Source: Planctomycetaceae bacterium (GTDB lineage: Bacteria > Planctomycetota > Planctomycetia > Planctomycetales > Planctomycetaceae). From it: 64,000 bases of DNA. Of this stretch, positions 50,715 to 62,200 are shown in pieces. The notes beneath the pieces were generated by a model. It worked only from the letters and a program-made list of their open reading frames with translations, was not told where the DNA came from and did not search any database. The position numbers and the translations under genes were made by a program. Location: positions 24,728-88,727 of the forward strand of contig JAKFWA010000067.1 of NCBI GenBank assembly GCA_021732995.1. The letters are read 5' to 3'. Positions within the stretch are counted from its first letter, which is position 1; every line of letters starts with the position of its first letter.

Positions 50715-52031
50715 ATGGCTCGACTGGGATGGTCGCGGCTCGGTGTTGGTCTGTTGACATGCTGCATGCTGGCCGGCTGTGGCGGCGCGGATGATCTCGG
50801 CGAGGATCTGGAAATCCCGCAGCTCAGCAGGGCCGAGGCACCTCCTGTGGGTAAGGCTGAAGCCGAACCCGCTAGCGAAATTCAGCAGGTCAGCGCCCAA
50901 GGCACGCCGCGCGAAGGCAACCTCGCCCTGACGCTGAAGCAGGGCGATATGTTCGCCCTGCGGAAGACGATCTCGCAGTCGCTCGCTCAACGCATGAAGG
51001 ACGGCCCGGTTCGCAGCACCTCGTTGCTGTCGCTGACGGCGGGCATCACCGTTGAGAAAGAAGAGGACAACAAGCGACTGCTGCGCGTGAAGTATCAACG
51101 CGTCCGCTACTCGCACGATCTGATGGGCGACAAAGTGGAATACGACTCGCTGGAAAACGGATCGGTGCCCGACGCGGCCTTGCTGTATCAGGGCATGATC
51201 AACAACGGCTTTGCGTTCTGGCTGACTCACGACAACCAGATTGCCGACATCGTCGACTTCCGCAACTTCCTGCAGCGCTGTGTGCAGAAGGCTCCGGCGA
51301 ACAAACAGAAGCAACTGATTGCTCAAATCACCAACAATACTGAAGACGAAGGCTTCGCGAACTTCGTGGACGACAGCATCGGCCTGCTGCGTTTCAACCT
51401 GGAAACACCCGGTCGCGAAACGACGGTCAAGGAAGGCGATGAATGGACTCGCACCCGCAAGTTCCTGCATCCGCTGCCGATGGCGATCAACACGACGTAC
51501 TCGCTGACGCAACTTACCGACCAGCGTGCCGAGATCGACATCTTCGGCACGATTGTCCCTGCCCGCGTCGCGGCAGCCGGCCCCGCCCTCCAGAAGCCCT
51601 CCGATTCAGAGATCATCCTCAAGGACGGTCACACGTCCGGCCACTGCACGGTCGACCGCGCCACCGGGCTGCCGACGCGCAGCCAGGTGACTCGCAATCT
51701 CGCACTCCGAGTCCGCATGCCAGACAAGTCCGAGTTCGATCAGCACAAGCAGATCGTGACGACCGTCGACATCTATCCGACGTCCGGCAAGATCTACATT
51801 GACGCCAACGCCGCTCCGCTCAACGAGGACCGCGGCGTCGTACCCGCCTCCGCCGAAGTTCCGGAAGGCAAAGTCGGCACCAAGGCCGTCACGGCCCCCG
51901 AAGCCGAACCAGGTCAGGAATCTCAACCACGCCCCCGAGTTTCGACCAATCAGACTCCCTCTGCGCGTCGTCCTGCGTTCAATGCGCCGCTGCCTGAACG
52001 AACTGAGCCGGAATCGCGAGCTCGTCCGTAG
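50715..52031 (+). CDS. Lipoprotein of unknown function (DUF6263-like)
   Basis: A 438-residue protein with a lipoprotein signal (GVGLLTCCMLAGC, lipobox LAGC, Cys22) and a Pro/Thr/Glu-rich C-terminal tail. The soluble part (LTLKQGDMFALRKTISQSLAQ, then KEGDEWTRTRKFLHPLPMAI, TVDRATGLPTRSQVTRNLAL) resembles planctomycete DUF6263-type proteins, which are exported and of unknown role; that match is by memory of the pattern and is not certain. Strong GGAGGGG precedes ATG 50715. It is divergent from the TPR gene. Confidence 0.72.
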   Translation: MARLGWSRLGVGLLTCCMLAGCGGADDLGEDLEIPQLSRAEAPPVGKAEAEPASEIQQVSAQGTPREGNLALTLKQGDMFALRKTISQSLAQRMKDGPVRSTSLLSLTAGITVEKEEDNKRLLRVKYQRVRYSHDLMGDKVEYDSLENGSVPDAALLYQGMINNGFAFWLTHDNQIADIVDFRNFLQRCVQKAPANKQKQLIAQITNNTEDEGFANFVDDSIGLLRFNLETPGRETTVKEGDEWTRTRKFLHPLPMAINTTYSLTQLTDQRAEIDIFGTIVPARVAAAGPALQKPSDSEIILKDGHTSGHCTVDRATGLPTRSQVTRNLALRVRMPDKSEFDQHKQIVTTVDIYPTSGKIYIDANAAPLNEDRGVVPASAEVPEGKVGTKAVTAPEAEPGQESQPRPRVSTNQTPSARRPAFNAPLPERTEPESRARP

Positions 52032-52233
52032 TCACGCCAACGGTGAGGTTGCCGGTCAGGAGCCAACGCAAACAGTTGAACACAACGCATTTGCTCTATT
52101 TGCTCCATAATCGCCCTGCTGCCCAATTCAACTCTTGAAGCTCGCACAACAAAGTGTCATGACATCGACAGTCAGACATGCGTTGTTGGTGCCGCGCCGG
52201 TGCCAATTGGGCTCAACCGAAGAGGGGTGCAGA

Positions 52234-53025
52234 ATGAGCATGAATCGTCGACAAGCTTTAGGAGCATCGCTGGCAGGTCTTGGCGCATGGGCCTTCTCCC
52301 GCCCGGCGAACGCGGGGGACAAGAAACGCTACGTGCAGTGGTGCCAGCCAGCGTGCTATCCACCTGCCGCCTCACAGCCATTTGCTGTAGCGCCAACGGT
52401 TAACGCGTGCGATAACCTCGTGTGCCCGGTTTGGGAGTGGTCAAACTGGGGCAACGGGTTCTCATCTTACTACGCAGTTGTTTGTCATACTTTTGCTTCT
52501 CAGAATTTGAACGGTGCGTCTGGACTACCGGTCGGTAACCCTTGCCAAGAGAATTCTTCGGGTCAGTGCGGCAATTGCTTCCCACGCTTTAGGATTGACA
52601 ACGGGGTCCCGGATTACTCGATCGGTGCAACGGCGATACAGACAAACGTCCGTCATCCGAAAATCCCCCATGATAAAGATCCGGATCACGTCCACTCCAA
52701 GAAGGTGTTCGACATCGCTGGCCCTAAGGCTAAGGAATTTGATTTTATCAAAATACCCCACAAGACATTCACTGACGTGTTTGTGCCGGTGCGACTGGGT
52801 CTCTTCACCGTCCGTACCAAGGGGGGCGGCCCGGACCCGGGCACAGCAAAACCGGAACACATCAAGCGAATTGGTTATTTTGCTGTCGGACAGGAAGTTA
52901 GTGGACTGCCGAGCGATCCGCCGTCAGTGGGTCGCGACGAAGTGGCATACGTTTCCGCAAATCGGGTCTTCGTCACTCTCGGCTCCGTGAGGTTCGAAGT
53001 AACAACGGACACTCCACTCATGTAG
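52234..53025 (+). CDS. Cys-rich, Tat-exported protein of unknown function
   Basis: A 263-residue protein with a twin-arginine signal (MNRRQALGASLAGLGAWAF, then PANAG). The mature part has eight cysteines concentrated in its first 90 residues (WCQPACYPP, ACDNLVCP, VCHTF, NPCQ, QCGNCF). It then runs into a beta-rich end with no known motif. Tat export suggests folding, perhaps with a cofactor or disulfides, before transport. AGAGGGG precedes ATG 52234 by seven bases, so the longer frame from 52135 is not used. I do not recognise a family. Base composition appears lower in GC than adjacent genes, and it may have been acquired. Confidence 0.75.
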   Translation: MSMNRRQALGASLAGLGAWAFSRPANAGDKKRYVQWCQPACYPPAASQPFAVAPTVNACDNLVCPVWEWSNWGNGFSSYYAVVCHTFASQNLNGASGLPVGNPCQENSSGQCGNCFPRFRIDNGVPDYSIGATAIQTNVRHPKIPHDKDPDHVHSKKVFDIAGPKAKEFDFIKIPHKTFTDVFVPVRLGLFTVRTKGGGPDPGTAKPEHIKRIGYFAVGQEVSGLPSDPPSVGRDEVAYVSANRVFVTLGSVRFEVTTDTPLM

Positions 53026-53032
53026 TTCATTC

Positions 53033-55147
53033 TCAGATACGAGGAGTCTTGCTCCGTGCGCAGCGGAAGCCCACCGTTGCGGACGGAGCAATCCGTGATA
53101 CTCCACGTCGTGCACGAACTCCTAATCCTCGCGGATCAGATGATGTGTGTGATGCCGCATCGGCGAGATCGCGGACTGTGACATGTGCTCCACGCTGAGG
53201 GGCAGTCAATTCGGTGAATACCGCTGCCTGCGGTCCCGGATAGACTGCGAAGTAAGAATCGGTGAATTCCTCGGCGTTCGAGAAGAGTCCGTAAATCGGG
53301 GGCTTTGTGTTAGTGCGGTCCTCTGATGGTTCATCGACTGGCCTCAATTCGTGCTTGTTCGAATGCGGCTCGTTACCCCATGGATAGAATGTTGTGCCTC
53401 GCTGAGTTGCTGCGAACTCGTACTCGAACTCCGTAGGCAGGCGTTTTCCCACGCGTTCTGCGTAGTGGATCGCCTCATCAATGAACATGCCCGTTACTGG
53501 TAGAGAGCCTGAAGTGAACTTCGTCTTGGCCAAGCTAGGAGGCAACTGTCCGTTGAACGCGGCCTTTAACTCGTCCACTGAGATCTCGTGGGTGTCCAGG
53601 TAGAAGGTGGAGATATTTCGGGAATGTTGAGGCACGAGAGTTGAACTGGTGGAGCCAACGCGAAATCCATCCATCCCCTCCAGCAGCGCCATTCCAGCAA
53701 TCACTTCCGCAGCGGGAATTCGTATATCGGGGAGTGTCGTTACTCCATCGACGGTCAGCGAACGGCGGTGCGGATAGTAATCGGTCAACTTGCCACCCTC
53801 ACCGGGAACGCTGCGGATTACTTCGTGAAATCTGCCATCGTCAAGCTCGGCGACAACCAGATACTCGCCAGGCAGCAACTGCAATCTGCTCGGCGTTCTG
53901 CTATTCGCACGCACTGCCTTGTCGACGTTCGGTTCACCAGTCACCAGATCGCGAGGGTAGAAAATGATCTTCGCTCCTTCTGGCTCTGTGGTGATGCTGA
54001 CGTCACGAGGTTCGATGACCTGGACGACGGTGCCGGGGCGATAGTTCTGCGTACGCGGGTCGACCTCGGTAGGAGTCGTCATTCGAGACGCCAGCGCCAC
54101 GGCGCTCAGGCAACAGAGCACTGCTAGAGCCGCCGCCAGGCGATTCTTGCTTACCCACCGCCAACTGCGTTCTGCCAGCGTGGCTCGCCGGGCCAGGATC
54201 GCGTTGCCGGACAGGAACCGGCGGAGGTCGTCGGCGAACTCCCCGGCCGATTGATAGCGCTTCTCACGCGCTTTGGAGAGCGCCTTCAAGCAGATAGTTT
54301 CCAGATCGCGCGGCACGTCCTCGCTGTAGGATCTCGGCGTGCGCGGGTCCGTGCTTTCGATCTGATACAGCATCATCATGCCAGGGCCAGAGAAGGGACG
54401 CTCGCCGACCAGCATCTCGTACAGCATGACGCCCAGTGAAAATACGTCGCTGCGACGGTCGATCATCTGATTGTCGCCGCGAGCCTGTTCGGGTGACATG
54501 TACGCGGGCGTGCCCAGCACCACGCCTTCGGCTGTCATGGTCACTTCGGCGTTGTCACGCTTCGCCAAACCGAAGTCGGTTACGAAGGGTTCGTCTTCAG
54601 TATCCAGCAGGATATTGCCGGGTTTCAGGTCGCGATGGATGACGCCGTGCTCGTGCGCGTAGTGCACTGCCTCACAGACCTTTGCCAGCAATTCCGCTTT
54701 CTGAGCCCAGGTGAACTGTCGCGCCTTCAGGGCTTGGGCGAGCGTCACGCCGCGAATGAACTGGCTGACGATCACGCAGCGGCCCGCCTCTTCGACGACC
54801 TCGTGCACGCGTACGATGTTGGGGTGTTCCAATGAAGCAGAGGCCTGAGCTTCCCGCAGGAAGGTATCACGCTCACCGCCGTCGAGGTCTTCCCAACGCG
54901 GGACTTTGACCGCGACGATACGCTCCAGACGCGTGTCCCGAGCTTTCCACACGACGCCGAAATGCCCCATGCCTACGGGTTCAATGAGTTCAAAGTGGGC
55001 GATGTGCTCTTTGGGCGATGGCTTGCGAGTGAGCGTCAACGTGCCGAGCGGAACCTGACTGCCACACGACGGACACGAAGCCGACTCGCTCAGAGACACA
55101 TCCACGATGTTCAGCATCGTCTTGCATTGAGGACATTGGACATGCAT
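53033..55147 (-). CDS. Ser/Thr protein kinase with zinc ribbon and SUMF1-like extracytoplasmic domain
   Basis: A 704-residue protein. An N-terminal zinc ribbon (CPQC...CPSC, residues 5-28) precedes a kinase domain with glycine loop GMGHFG (59-64), Lys81, HRDLKPGN (Asp173), DFG (191-193) and the TPAYMSPEQ activation segment. A membrane helix lies near 335-355. A C-terminal domain follows. Its early part recalls PEGA; its later part has the formylglycine-generating-enzyme/SUMF1 fold (VGKRLPTEFEYEFAATQRG, YPWGNE, ending VGFRCAR). The usual GNVWEWT motif is degenerate (NAEEFTDSYF), so this half may sense and not catalyse. The kinase core looks active. It is convergent with the Cys-rich gene, 7 bases between stops. 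Confidence 0.9.
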   Translation of the reverse strand: MHVQCPQCKTMLNIVDVSLSESASCPSCGSQVPLGTLTLTRKPSPKEHIAHFELIEPVGMGHFGVVWKARDTRLERIVAVKVPRWEDLDGGERDTFLREAQASASLEHPNIVRVHEVVEEAGRCVIVSQFIRGVTLAQALKARQFTWAQKAELLAKVCEAVHYAHEHGVIHRDLKPGNILLDTEDEPFVTDFGLAKRDNAEVTMTAEGVVLGTPAYMSPEQARGDNQMIDRRSDVFSLGVMLYEMLVGERPFSGPGMMMLYQIESTDPRTPRSYSEDVPRDLETICLKALSKAREKRYQSAGEFADDLRRFLSGNAILARRATLAERSWRWVSKNRLAAALAVLCCLSAVALASRMTTPTEVDPRTQNYRPGTVVQVIEPRDVSITTEPEGAKIIFYPRDLVTGEPNVDKAVRANSRTPSRLQLLPGEYLVVAELDDGRFHEVIRSVPGEGGKLTDYYPHRRSLTVDGVTTLPDIRIPAAEVIAGMALLEGMDGFRVGSTSSTLVPQHSRNISTFYLDTHEISVDELKAAFNGQLPPSLAKTKFTSGSLPVTGMFIDEAIHYAERVGKRLPTEFEYEFAATQRGTTFYPWGNEPHSNKHELRPVDEPSEDRTNTKPPIYGLFSNAEEFTDSYFAVYPGPQAAVFTELTAPQRGAHVTVRDLADAASHTSSDPRGLGVRARRGVSRIAPSATVGFRCARSKTPRI

Positions 55148-55301
55148 CGGCGTTCTCCAACGTTCTCGGCCGCGTCAATTGTTGCGGTCAGGCGGCTTGC
55201 AGGGCTTGGCACCAACCCGGTGAATCTGCGACGGAATCACGTGTGCACGGATGGTATCGTATGCTGGTCTACCCCAAGCAATGCAAGCCTCCGCCTGCGA
55301 T

Positions 55302-56009
55302 TCACGCCGTTGAATCCGCAGTTGCGGTCGCCGCCTTACGCCATTCCTCAAAGTCTTTCTGAAAACGCGGGGCGAGTGTCAGGCCGATGGGCGCGGTGCT
55401 CAGAAACACCACGCCGTCCACGTCGCCCAGTTGGGGCAGGGCGGTTTGCAAAGTCGCGTGTGGGACTTCATTGAGCAGATCTTTCATACTGACTCGCGAC
55501 TGCCGCTTGAGCAGTATCGACAACACTTTGGTGCACGCCGCCACATCCAGTTCTTTGAGGCGGCGACCGCGTTGCACCAGATCCCACGCCAGCACAAGCA
55601 GCCGAGGACCGCTCAGCAACAGCGTGGCCAGCATGCGTATAAACATCTTGCCCGCCGCCGGATCGAGGGCCAGCACCGCGAAGGGAGATCCCGTCACCAC
55701 GCGCACGGCGAGGTCCGTGATGCCCATTTCCCTGCCTGAAAACTGCCATTCTTCGCGATGCGTGCGGCCTTTGGTGAATTGCCATATGTAGAGGATGCCT
55801 ATCACGAGGCCCGTCGCGCCCATGCTCTGGTTGAAGCTGAGCGCGAACAGCATCCCGAAACCCATCAGGATGGTCATGAAAATGGCCCAGCCAGTGACCA
55901 CAGTCGCCAGCACCGCGCCTGGAATCAGCAACAGAGGCGACAACAGACACAAACAGCCTTCACGACTCACCCGTTCCTGCAACCAGTCCGACAGCTTCGG
56001 CTTTGCCAT
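55302..56009 (-). CDS. Membrane protein of unknown function
   Basis: A 235-residue protein. The N-terminal half has two or three membrane helices (CLLSPLLLIPGAVLATVVTGWAIFMTILMG, ATGLVIGILYIW). The C-terminal half is soluble, including LLNEVPHATLQTALPQLGDVDGVVFLST, a winged-helix-like or small alpha/beta region. I do not recognise a family. ATG 56009 has no clear ribosome-binding site. It is followed on the same strand by the Ser/Thr kinase gene (154 bases between), so the two may be linked, but this is not certain. Confidence 0.72.
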   Translation of the reverse strand: MAKPKLSDWLQERVSREGCLCLLSPLLLIPGAVLATVVTGWAIFMTILMGFGMLFALSFNQSMGATGLVIGILYIWQFTKGRTHREEWQFSGREMGITDLAVRVVTGSPFAVLALDPAAGKMFIRMLATLLLSGPRLLVLAWDLVQRGRRLKELDVAACTKVLSILLKRQSRVSMKDLLNEVPHATLQTALPQLGDVDGVVFLSTAPIGLTLAPRFQKDFEEWRKAATATADSTA

Positions 56010-56030
56010 AAGGAAGTAGTTCCAATCTTA

Positions 56031-56150
56031 TACGGATCGCAGAAATTAACCGCGCGTCAGATGTGGCCTCCCGCTGCAGCTCAACATTGTCGCCTTTCGC
56101 GGAGCGAAAGACGACAATCAGCGAGGCATAGTTAATTTCTGGGACCCGTA
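56031..56150. repeat. Terminal-inverted-repeat element (MITE-like), about 120 bp
   Basis: TACGGATCGCAGAAATTAAC at 56031-56050 is matched in inverse by 56131-56150 (18 of 20 positions). Inside, ATTGTCG-c-CTTTCGC (56086-56100) pairs with GCGAAAG-a-CGACAAT (56104-56118) around GGA. It has no coding capacity and lies in the 259-base gap between the membrane protein and the giant ThuA gene. The structure suggests a non-autonomous mobile element. The flanking sequence was not resolved for a target duplication. Confidence 0.7.
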
Positions 56151-56268
56151 GTCATATCCTGCGGATCGCTCGTGTTCGAACTTGCTGCGGGAGTTACTCC
56201 AGTCGGTAGCTACTTAAATTGGCTTGGTGTCGTTTGAGGACTGCTTCACAAGTTCTCGTTCAGCTTGT

Positions 56269-59200
56269 TCATTTTGCCGCAGTGTCGAACGACGCTGTGT
56301 TAATGAAGTGCCAGACGGCATCGAATTGCTGACGAGCGTCGCCTCCTAGGATAGTCGTCACCTTGGTTGTCTTCCCATCGGCCGCGAGCTTGGGCATCTT
56401 CGTATTGATGTCGAACCGCGGCGGGTCGAGCGTGAAGCGTTGATAGTAGTCTTGCCGCAACCGTGCCTTCACCAGCGCAAAGTTGATACCCGGAGCGATC
56501 TTCGTCTTGTCATCACCTTGAGCTGGCTGGTTACCCACCGCGTGACATTGGCGGCAGTCGAGAGCAGATTTCTGTACCAGTTGACTACCGATCTCTGCAC
56601 GTTGCGGCTCAGGGGTGAAGCGGGCTTCCTCGGTTGCGTCGATACCGTGCTCCGCGGCCAAACCACGCGAGAGTGCGTTGGCATAATGGCCGAACGACGG
56701 CATGCGGCCTTTTAGCCAGGGACGCAATCTCAGATCCGTGGCCTTGAGGCCAGCCGCATTCGGTGGCGATTTGGCCGGCTGCAAGCCGTGTGTTCCAGTC
56801 TTCAGGAACTGTTCCATCCAGGGACCGTGCAACTTCTCTCCAGCCAAACTAAGACTGGGAAACACATCCGGAACAAGACCGCTGTCGCTCTCTTCAACGA
56901 TTAACGCTCTACGCGGGCTGACTGCGCCATCGCGGTCGTGACAGGACTCACAGCGCAGCGTTTTGACCAACCGTCGCGATTCCTCAACAGGCACCCGTAG
57001 ATCCAAGCCAGTCAACTTCGACTGTACGAACCTGACCAGCGCGGCACGATCAGTCGCCGATAGCGAGTACCAGGGTGTTCCGCCTTGCTGATGCCGTTCC
57101 GCCGCAAGGCAACCTGTAGGCGACCTCAGGTCGTTCATGGGAATCGGTTTCTCCAGCGGTGTGCGACGTTCTCCTCGCAGGTCATGGCAGCGAATGCAGA
57201 GTTGCCGGATGGGGTCAGGAACTCCACCACTGTTGACCTCGAAGGGATCTACCTTCTGCGGAGTGTCTGCGGCTTTCATCATCAGAAACGCCGCGAGCTG
57301 ATCGATCTCAGGGTCAGTCAACTGGAAGTTCGGCATACGCGTGTTGGGATGCTGCGCCGCGGGATTTTCCAGGAACGACTTCAGAGTCGACAGATGGTAC
57401 TTGTGATTGACATGAAACAATGACCGCCGGTCACTGGGATCTGCCACCGAAGGTTCGGTGAATCGATGGCAAGCCACGCAGCCCAGGTCTTCAAACAACT
57501 GCTGCCCCAGACTCGCCAACTCCTTGTTCTTTTGCGTTAAAAAATCAGCCGGCCCAGGACCGCCCCGAACGCGAGAACGCTGGCTGAGCATGAACAAATA
57601 CCGCTTCACATCAGCTTCAGCCGGGCCATTAAACAGTGCTGGCATGGCCGCATCCGGATTGATCTGATGCGGATTCCGTAGCCACGACTCGAGCCAATCC
57701 GCCTTTGGGACGCCCTGCGAAAAGTTCGGCGCAGTGAGCGGATCTTCTGACAACAAGGGCTCGAAACGATCACTCGCCGGACCATGGCAAGCACGACACT
57801 GGCGTGACACGAACAATTCGCGACCGCGCCTTAACTGCTCGGCAGCGAGCAATCCCGGATCTTCAGAACTGTGGAACAGGACATGAGGTGGGACAGGCTC
57901 CCGGGCGAATTCGGGCGATTCCCACATCAGTCGGAACTGTGCAGCACTGGACTCTGCTGGCGACGCATACTCCAGCACCAGCTTGTTGAATCCGCCGCTC
58001 AAGGTCGCTGATCTCTCCGCGATCAGAACGCCTTTGGCAGGAGTCTCTGCCGAGCCCGGAGCCTTCAGCTCTTTGTCATTAATAAATAGCGTCGCGCGGC
58101 CCTGGCCTTCGACGCTGAAGGTCACCGTCTGCTGCAGTGGGACGCGAATAAACCCTTCCCACCGTGCGACAAATGGGCCGGGCTTCAGGAACTGACTGGG
58201 AGCGTGGATGGGGCTGACGAAAGTCGCCGCCATGCGGTCAACGCGAGCGTCTTCGTAGGGCAAGCGACCTGCCTCAACGAGTCGTGCCTGTGCCGCACTT
58301 GCAAACCGGGCGATCAGACCCGGCCGTAGTTCGGCTTCCTGAGCTTCATTGAGTCCGCCTGCGGGCGTTTTGCGAGCCAGCTTGGACTCGTCCATCTTAT
58401 CGCTACGAACCGAGTTCAACGTCAGATACATCGTGCGTCGGAAGTTGCGAGCTGCGGCGTTGGGCTTGTTGCCTGACGTTGAATTCACGGCGGCACTCTT
58501 TAGAGCACAAGACACCGCCAGCACGTTGACCGGCTTAACATCCTTCAATTCGAGGAACACCGTGCGGTCATCCAGCAGCGTGGCCGAGCGCACTCGGACC
58601 TCGTCGCGGCCTTCCTGCTTCGGATCGGAGACGCGGTACTCAGGCGAGCCGTAGGTCTTCGAATAGAGGTAGTTCCACTGCTCCACATGAAAGTTGCCCG
58701 GGTTCTCGGCGGTGTCTTTGTCGAGCGGGTCGGTGAATTTGATCGCGACACCGTTCGAGTACGCCGTCGTCGAGACCGGCATATCAACAGACTGGCCGGT
58801 GTAACGCACGCGTTGCAGGCAGCCATCGGTCGTTGCGGCAGAGGTCCAGCCACGCAGGCCGGTCACGTAAAGTTGCCCATCATGCGGACTGAAGCGACCG
58901 CGCATTGCCCCGGAATCAAAGCGGAAAGGGAATTCGACCAACCCCATTTGAGTGGGGTGCTGCGGGCCTCGACTACCGCCCGGTGCCACATCGTCAATGC
59001 CCAGCATCACCGAGCATTGGCCGAACGAGAAGTGCAGCATGTGCCCGGTGAGTGGTCCCCAGCGGTCGCTGGTTACCCAGGCCTGTCCACCGGATGAGTT
59101 ATCCACGCGCCGCGGAATCCACACGGCTGGCGGGTCATAACCCAGAGGTCGCGAGTCCGTCACTCGCGGACCGCCGCCGCCAAAGTGGGCGCCCGGCTTG

Positions 59201-62200
59201 GCCACATAGATCGCCGATGCCGGAGTCCATTCACCTTCCTGTGGAGCCGCAGTGACGACGTTACCTGGGCCGAGCCCCATGCCGTTCGGGTTTCGCAAGC
59301 CGGTCGAAACGACATCAAACTTCTGACCATCCGCAGAAACTCGCACGATGCCCTGATTGGCATGCACAAACCAAAAATTGCCAGCCGAGTCACGTTCGAG
59401 GCATGTGATGTAGTCATGTCCGCCCGCCGACGTCGGATAGACATTACTAAAACATTCGTAGTAATCGGTCTCGCCGTCGTTGTTGTTGTCGTAGAGACGC
59501 GTGATCTGATCGCGGCAGAGGACATAGATTGCATCGTCAGCCTTCTGCGAGGCTTTCGCATTCGGCCGGACGACCACCAAACCGAGCGGTTGATGCAACC
59601 CGGTCGCGATCCGCTGCCATCGCAGCTTCATCTCGTTCGGCTTGCTTTTGACGACCTTCTCATCCGGCAGGTGCGTCATGCGCCACACATCACCATGCAC
59701 CGTGCAGACGAGAATGTCGCCGTTGCTCAGAAAGTCGTGACCCGCCGTGAACAGCAGAGCCTTGTATGGATTGTCGAACGGCAGCGTGAACGTATCGACG
59801 ACATACGGAGCATCGTCGGCCGCGCGCTTGCCGACTGTCTCGATCTTCTCCACCCACTTGCGGGGACCGGCTTGCTGGAGTTGTTTCAGCTCCGGCTCAC
59901 TCACCGGCTTCGGAGCTGGGGTTGCTGCCAGTGCCTGTTCCCAGCCTGCTTTGTCAGTCAGCAATCCTGTCCAGTAAACCAGCTTGAAACGTCGCAGTTC
60001 CTTGCTGGCGGGAACTCGAAAGCCACCGGTCAATCCGCCTTCCGTTGATGTGACTACAGGTTCAACCTTTGAGGCACTGCGCACGCCAGTCCAAAATCCG
60101 ACTGGTCCTTCGCGACGCAGCAACCACGGTTGTTCGCCGTTATGCAGTTCGCCGCCCGAGGCTTTCTGCATCAACTGCAGTTTTAGCTCCTTGCCGCTCG
60201 GTTCGACTTCAATCGTGCGAGTCACCACTAGCCGATCGCCGATCTGTTCGCACCACGGCGATTCGCGCACTTCGACGCCATCGACGGTGTAGCTCAGTAC
60301 CACGCGCTCGCCGTGAGTGTGCATGCCGCGATACTGGATCTTCTCACTGCTCCAGCCCGCGAATTCGGGCGTCTGCACCATGAAGCCTCCGTCCGGAGTC
60401 GGTGCGCCGATGATGCCGAACCGTGCCGGATTGAACTTCAGAAACCCGCCGGTCCAGATCGCTCGAACTTGCGCGTTCTGCTCATCGAAGCACACCGTCG
60501 CCTGCTGTTGATCGCCGACTCGGATAGATGTCATCTTGCGACCGGAACCACCCGGCAAAGCCACCACGGACGACAGCCAGCGGCCGATGTTGGACTCCTT
60601 CCAACGGTTATCGACCCAGTCGCCTTCCCACTGATCGAAGCCGATAGCCTCCTTACCCCAGTGAGCAGGTGGCTTCGGCTTGCCCGCAGGTTGAGCAGCC
60701 GCAACCGGTGCTGCGGTGCCGGCCAACTCGGCCATAGCCGGAGTCTGTAACTTCGACTCGTCCTTGAGCTTCGTCTTCTCAATCAGTTCGTCGAACCGCC
60801 ACAGGCCGATGGTGTTGTCATCAACGACCGGGGCTTTCTCGGGAGCCTGTTCGAAGGCCAGTGCTCCTTTTCGCATGAGCACTTCGTCAATCAAACCGGC
60901 GCAGCTGATGCCACCCTCGACCAGTCTGCCGATGGCCAGCGAGCCACCCTTCGACGCCGGGAAATCTTGTGGCAGAGGCTTATCGAGTACGGACTTGCCA
61001 TCCACGAACATGCGGAGTCGCTTCGGTTCCAGCGTCATCGCGACGTGATGCCACTTGCCATCCGCGATATCAACCGCCGACCGATACTCACCTCCGCAAC
61101 CGGGCAGGTACACGCTGAAGAATCCACTGCCCGCGTACGAGTACATTTCCCAATGCGACGCTGAAGACTTGGCTTCGCTCGCTACGAGGATATTGAAACC
61201 TGCCTTGCCATCGAGCTTCGTCCAGCAGTCCACCGTCAGCGGCACAGTGCGCTGTTGGGACGTGGCATCAATCAGCGCACCGGCGGCACGCGCATCCAGA
61301 GCCGAACCGAACTTGCCGCTGGCCAGAGTCAATTGAGCCTTCGCAGCAGGCGGGTTGGCGGCAGCAGCCGGAGCAGCCGCCTTTGGGGCTTCGACGATGT
61401 CATCCTCGGCCCGCAGCTTCAGCACGCGCCGACCCGCCGTCCACGCTGCGGCACGGCGCAGCATCTCTCTCGTTTCAAACGGTTCGTAAGTCTTCTCACT
61501 GTGCCCCAGCAGCGTCTGGAAGATCTTGCCTTTGCCGTATGTGTACGTCGCGGCGAGCGGCTCATCGCGCTTGGTCACTTTCGAGTTCGCGACAATCAGC
61601 GGCTCGAACGACTCGGGACCGTCCTGCTTGAAGTACAGCTCATCCATGATCGGAAAGTTCTTGAGACCGTCCGTAATCGGATGCCGCAGTTCGGTGAAGC
61701 GAACATCAAATGGACCGAACGCATCGTGCCCGCTTTGCGACTCGCCCTTGCCGTGATGATTCCAGACTCGCCGCACGACCTTGCGTAACTCCGGCCAATC
61801 GGATTCGCCCGCCATCGGCAGTGAGAAGTGAAACAGGCTCGATCCAAAATGGACGAAGATGACTCCGCCTCCGTTCTGGACAAAGTTCATGTAGGCGGTC
61901 TTCGAGGTATCACTCAATTGCTTCGGGTCATGCCAGTTGGCGTAGTTGTGCAAGATGACATCAAAGTTCTTCGCGATGTCGCGTTTGCCAAAATCTTCAG
62001 GATCGAGCGTGACTTCAACTTTGACGCGCGGGTCTTTCTCCAACGCTGCCTTCATGACGGGAGTCGTCTTCTCCCAGTTGTGCCACTTGTGAGCTTCATT
62101 GCCCGACAGCATGAGTACTCGGATCGGCTTCTCGTCGATCTCCGCACGCTGCGTGCCTTCGACTCCGGCGAGCGCCTTCGTGATCTCCGCATGAGTGAAG

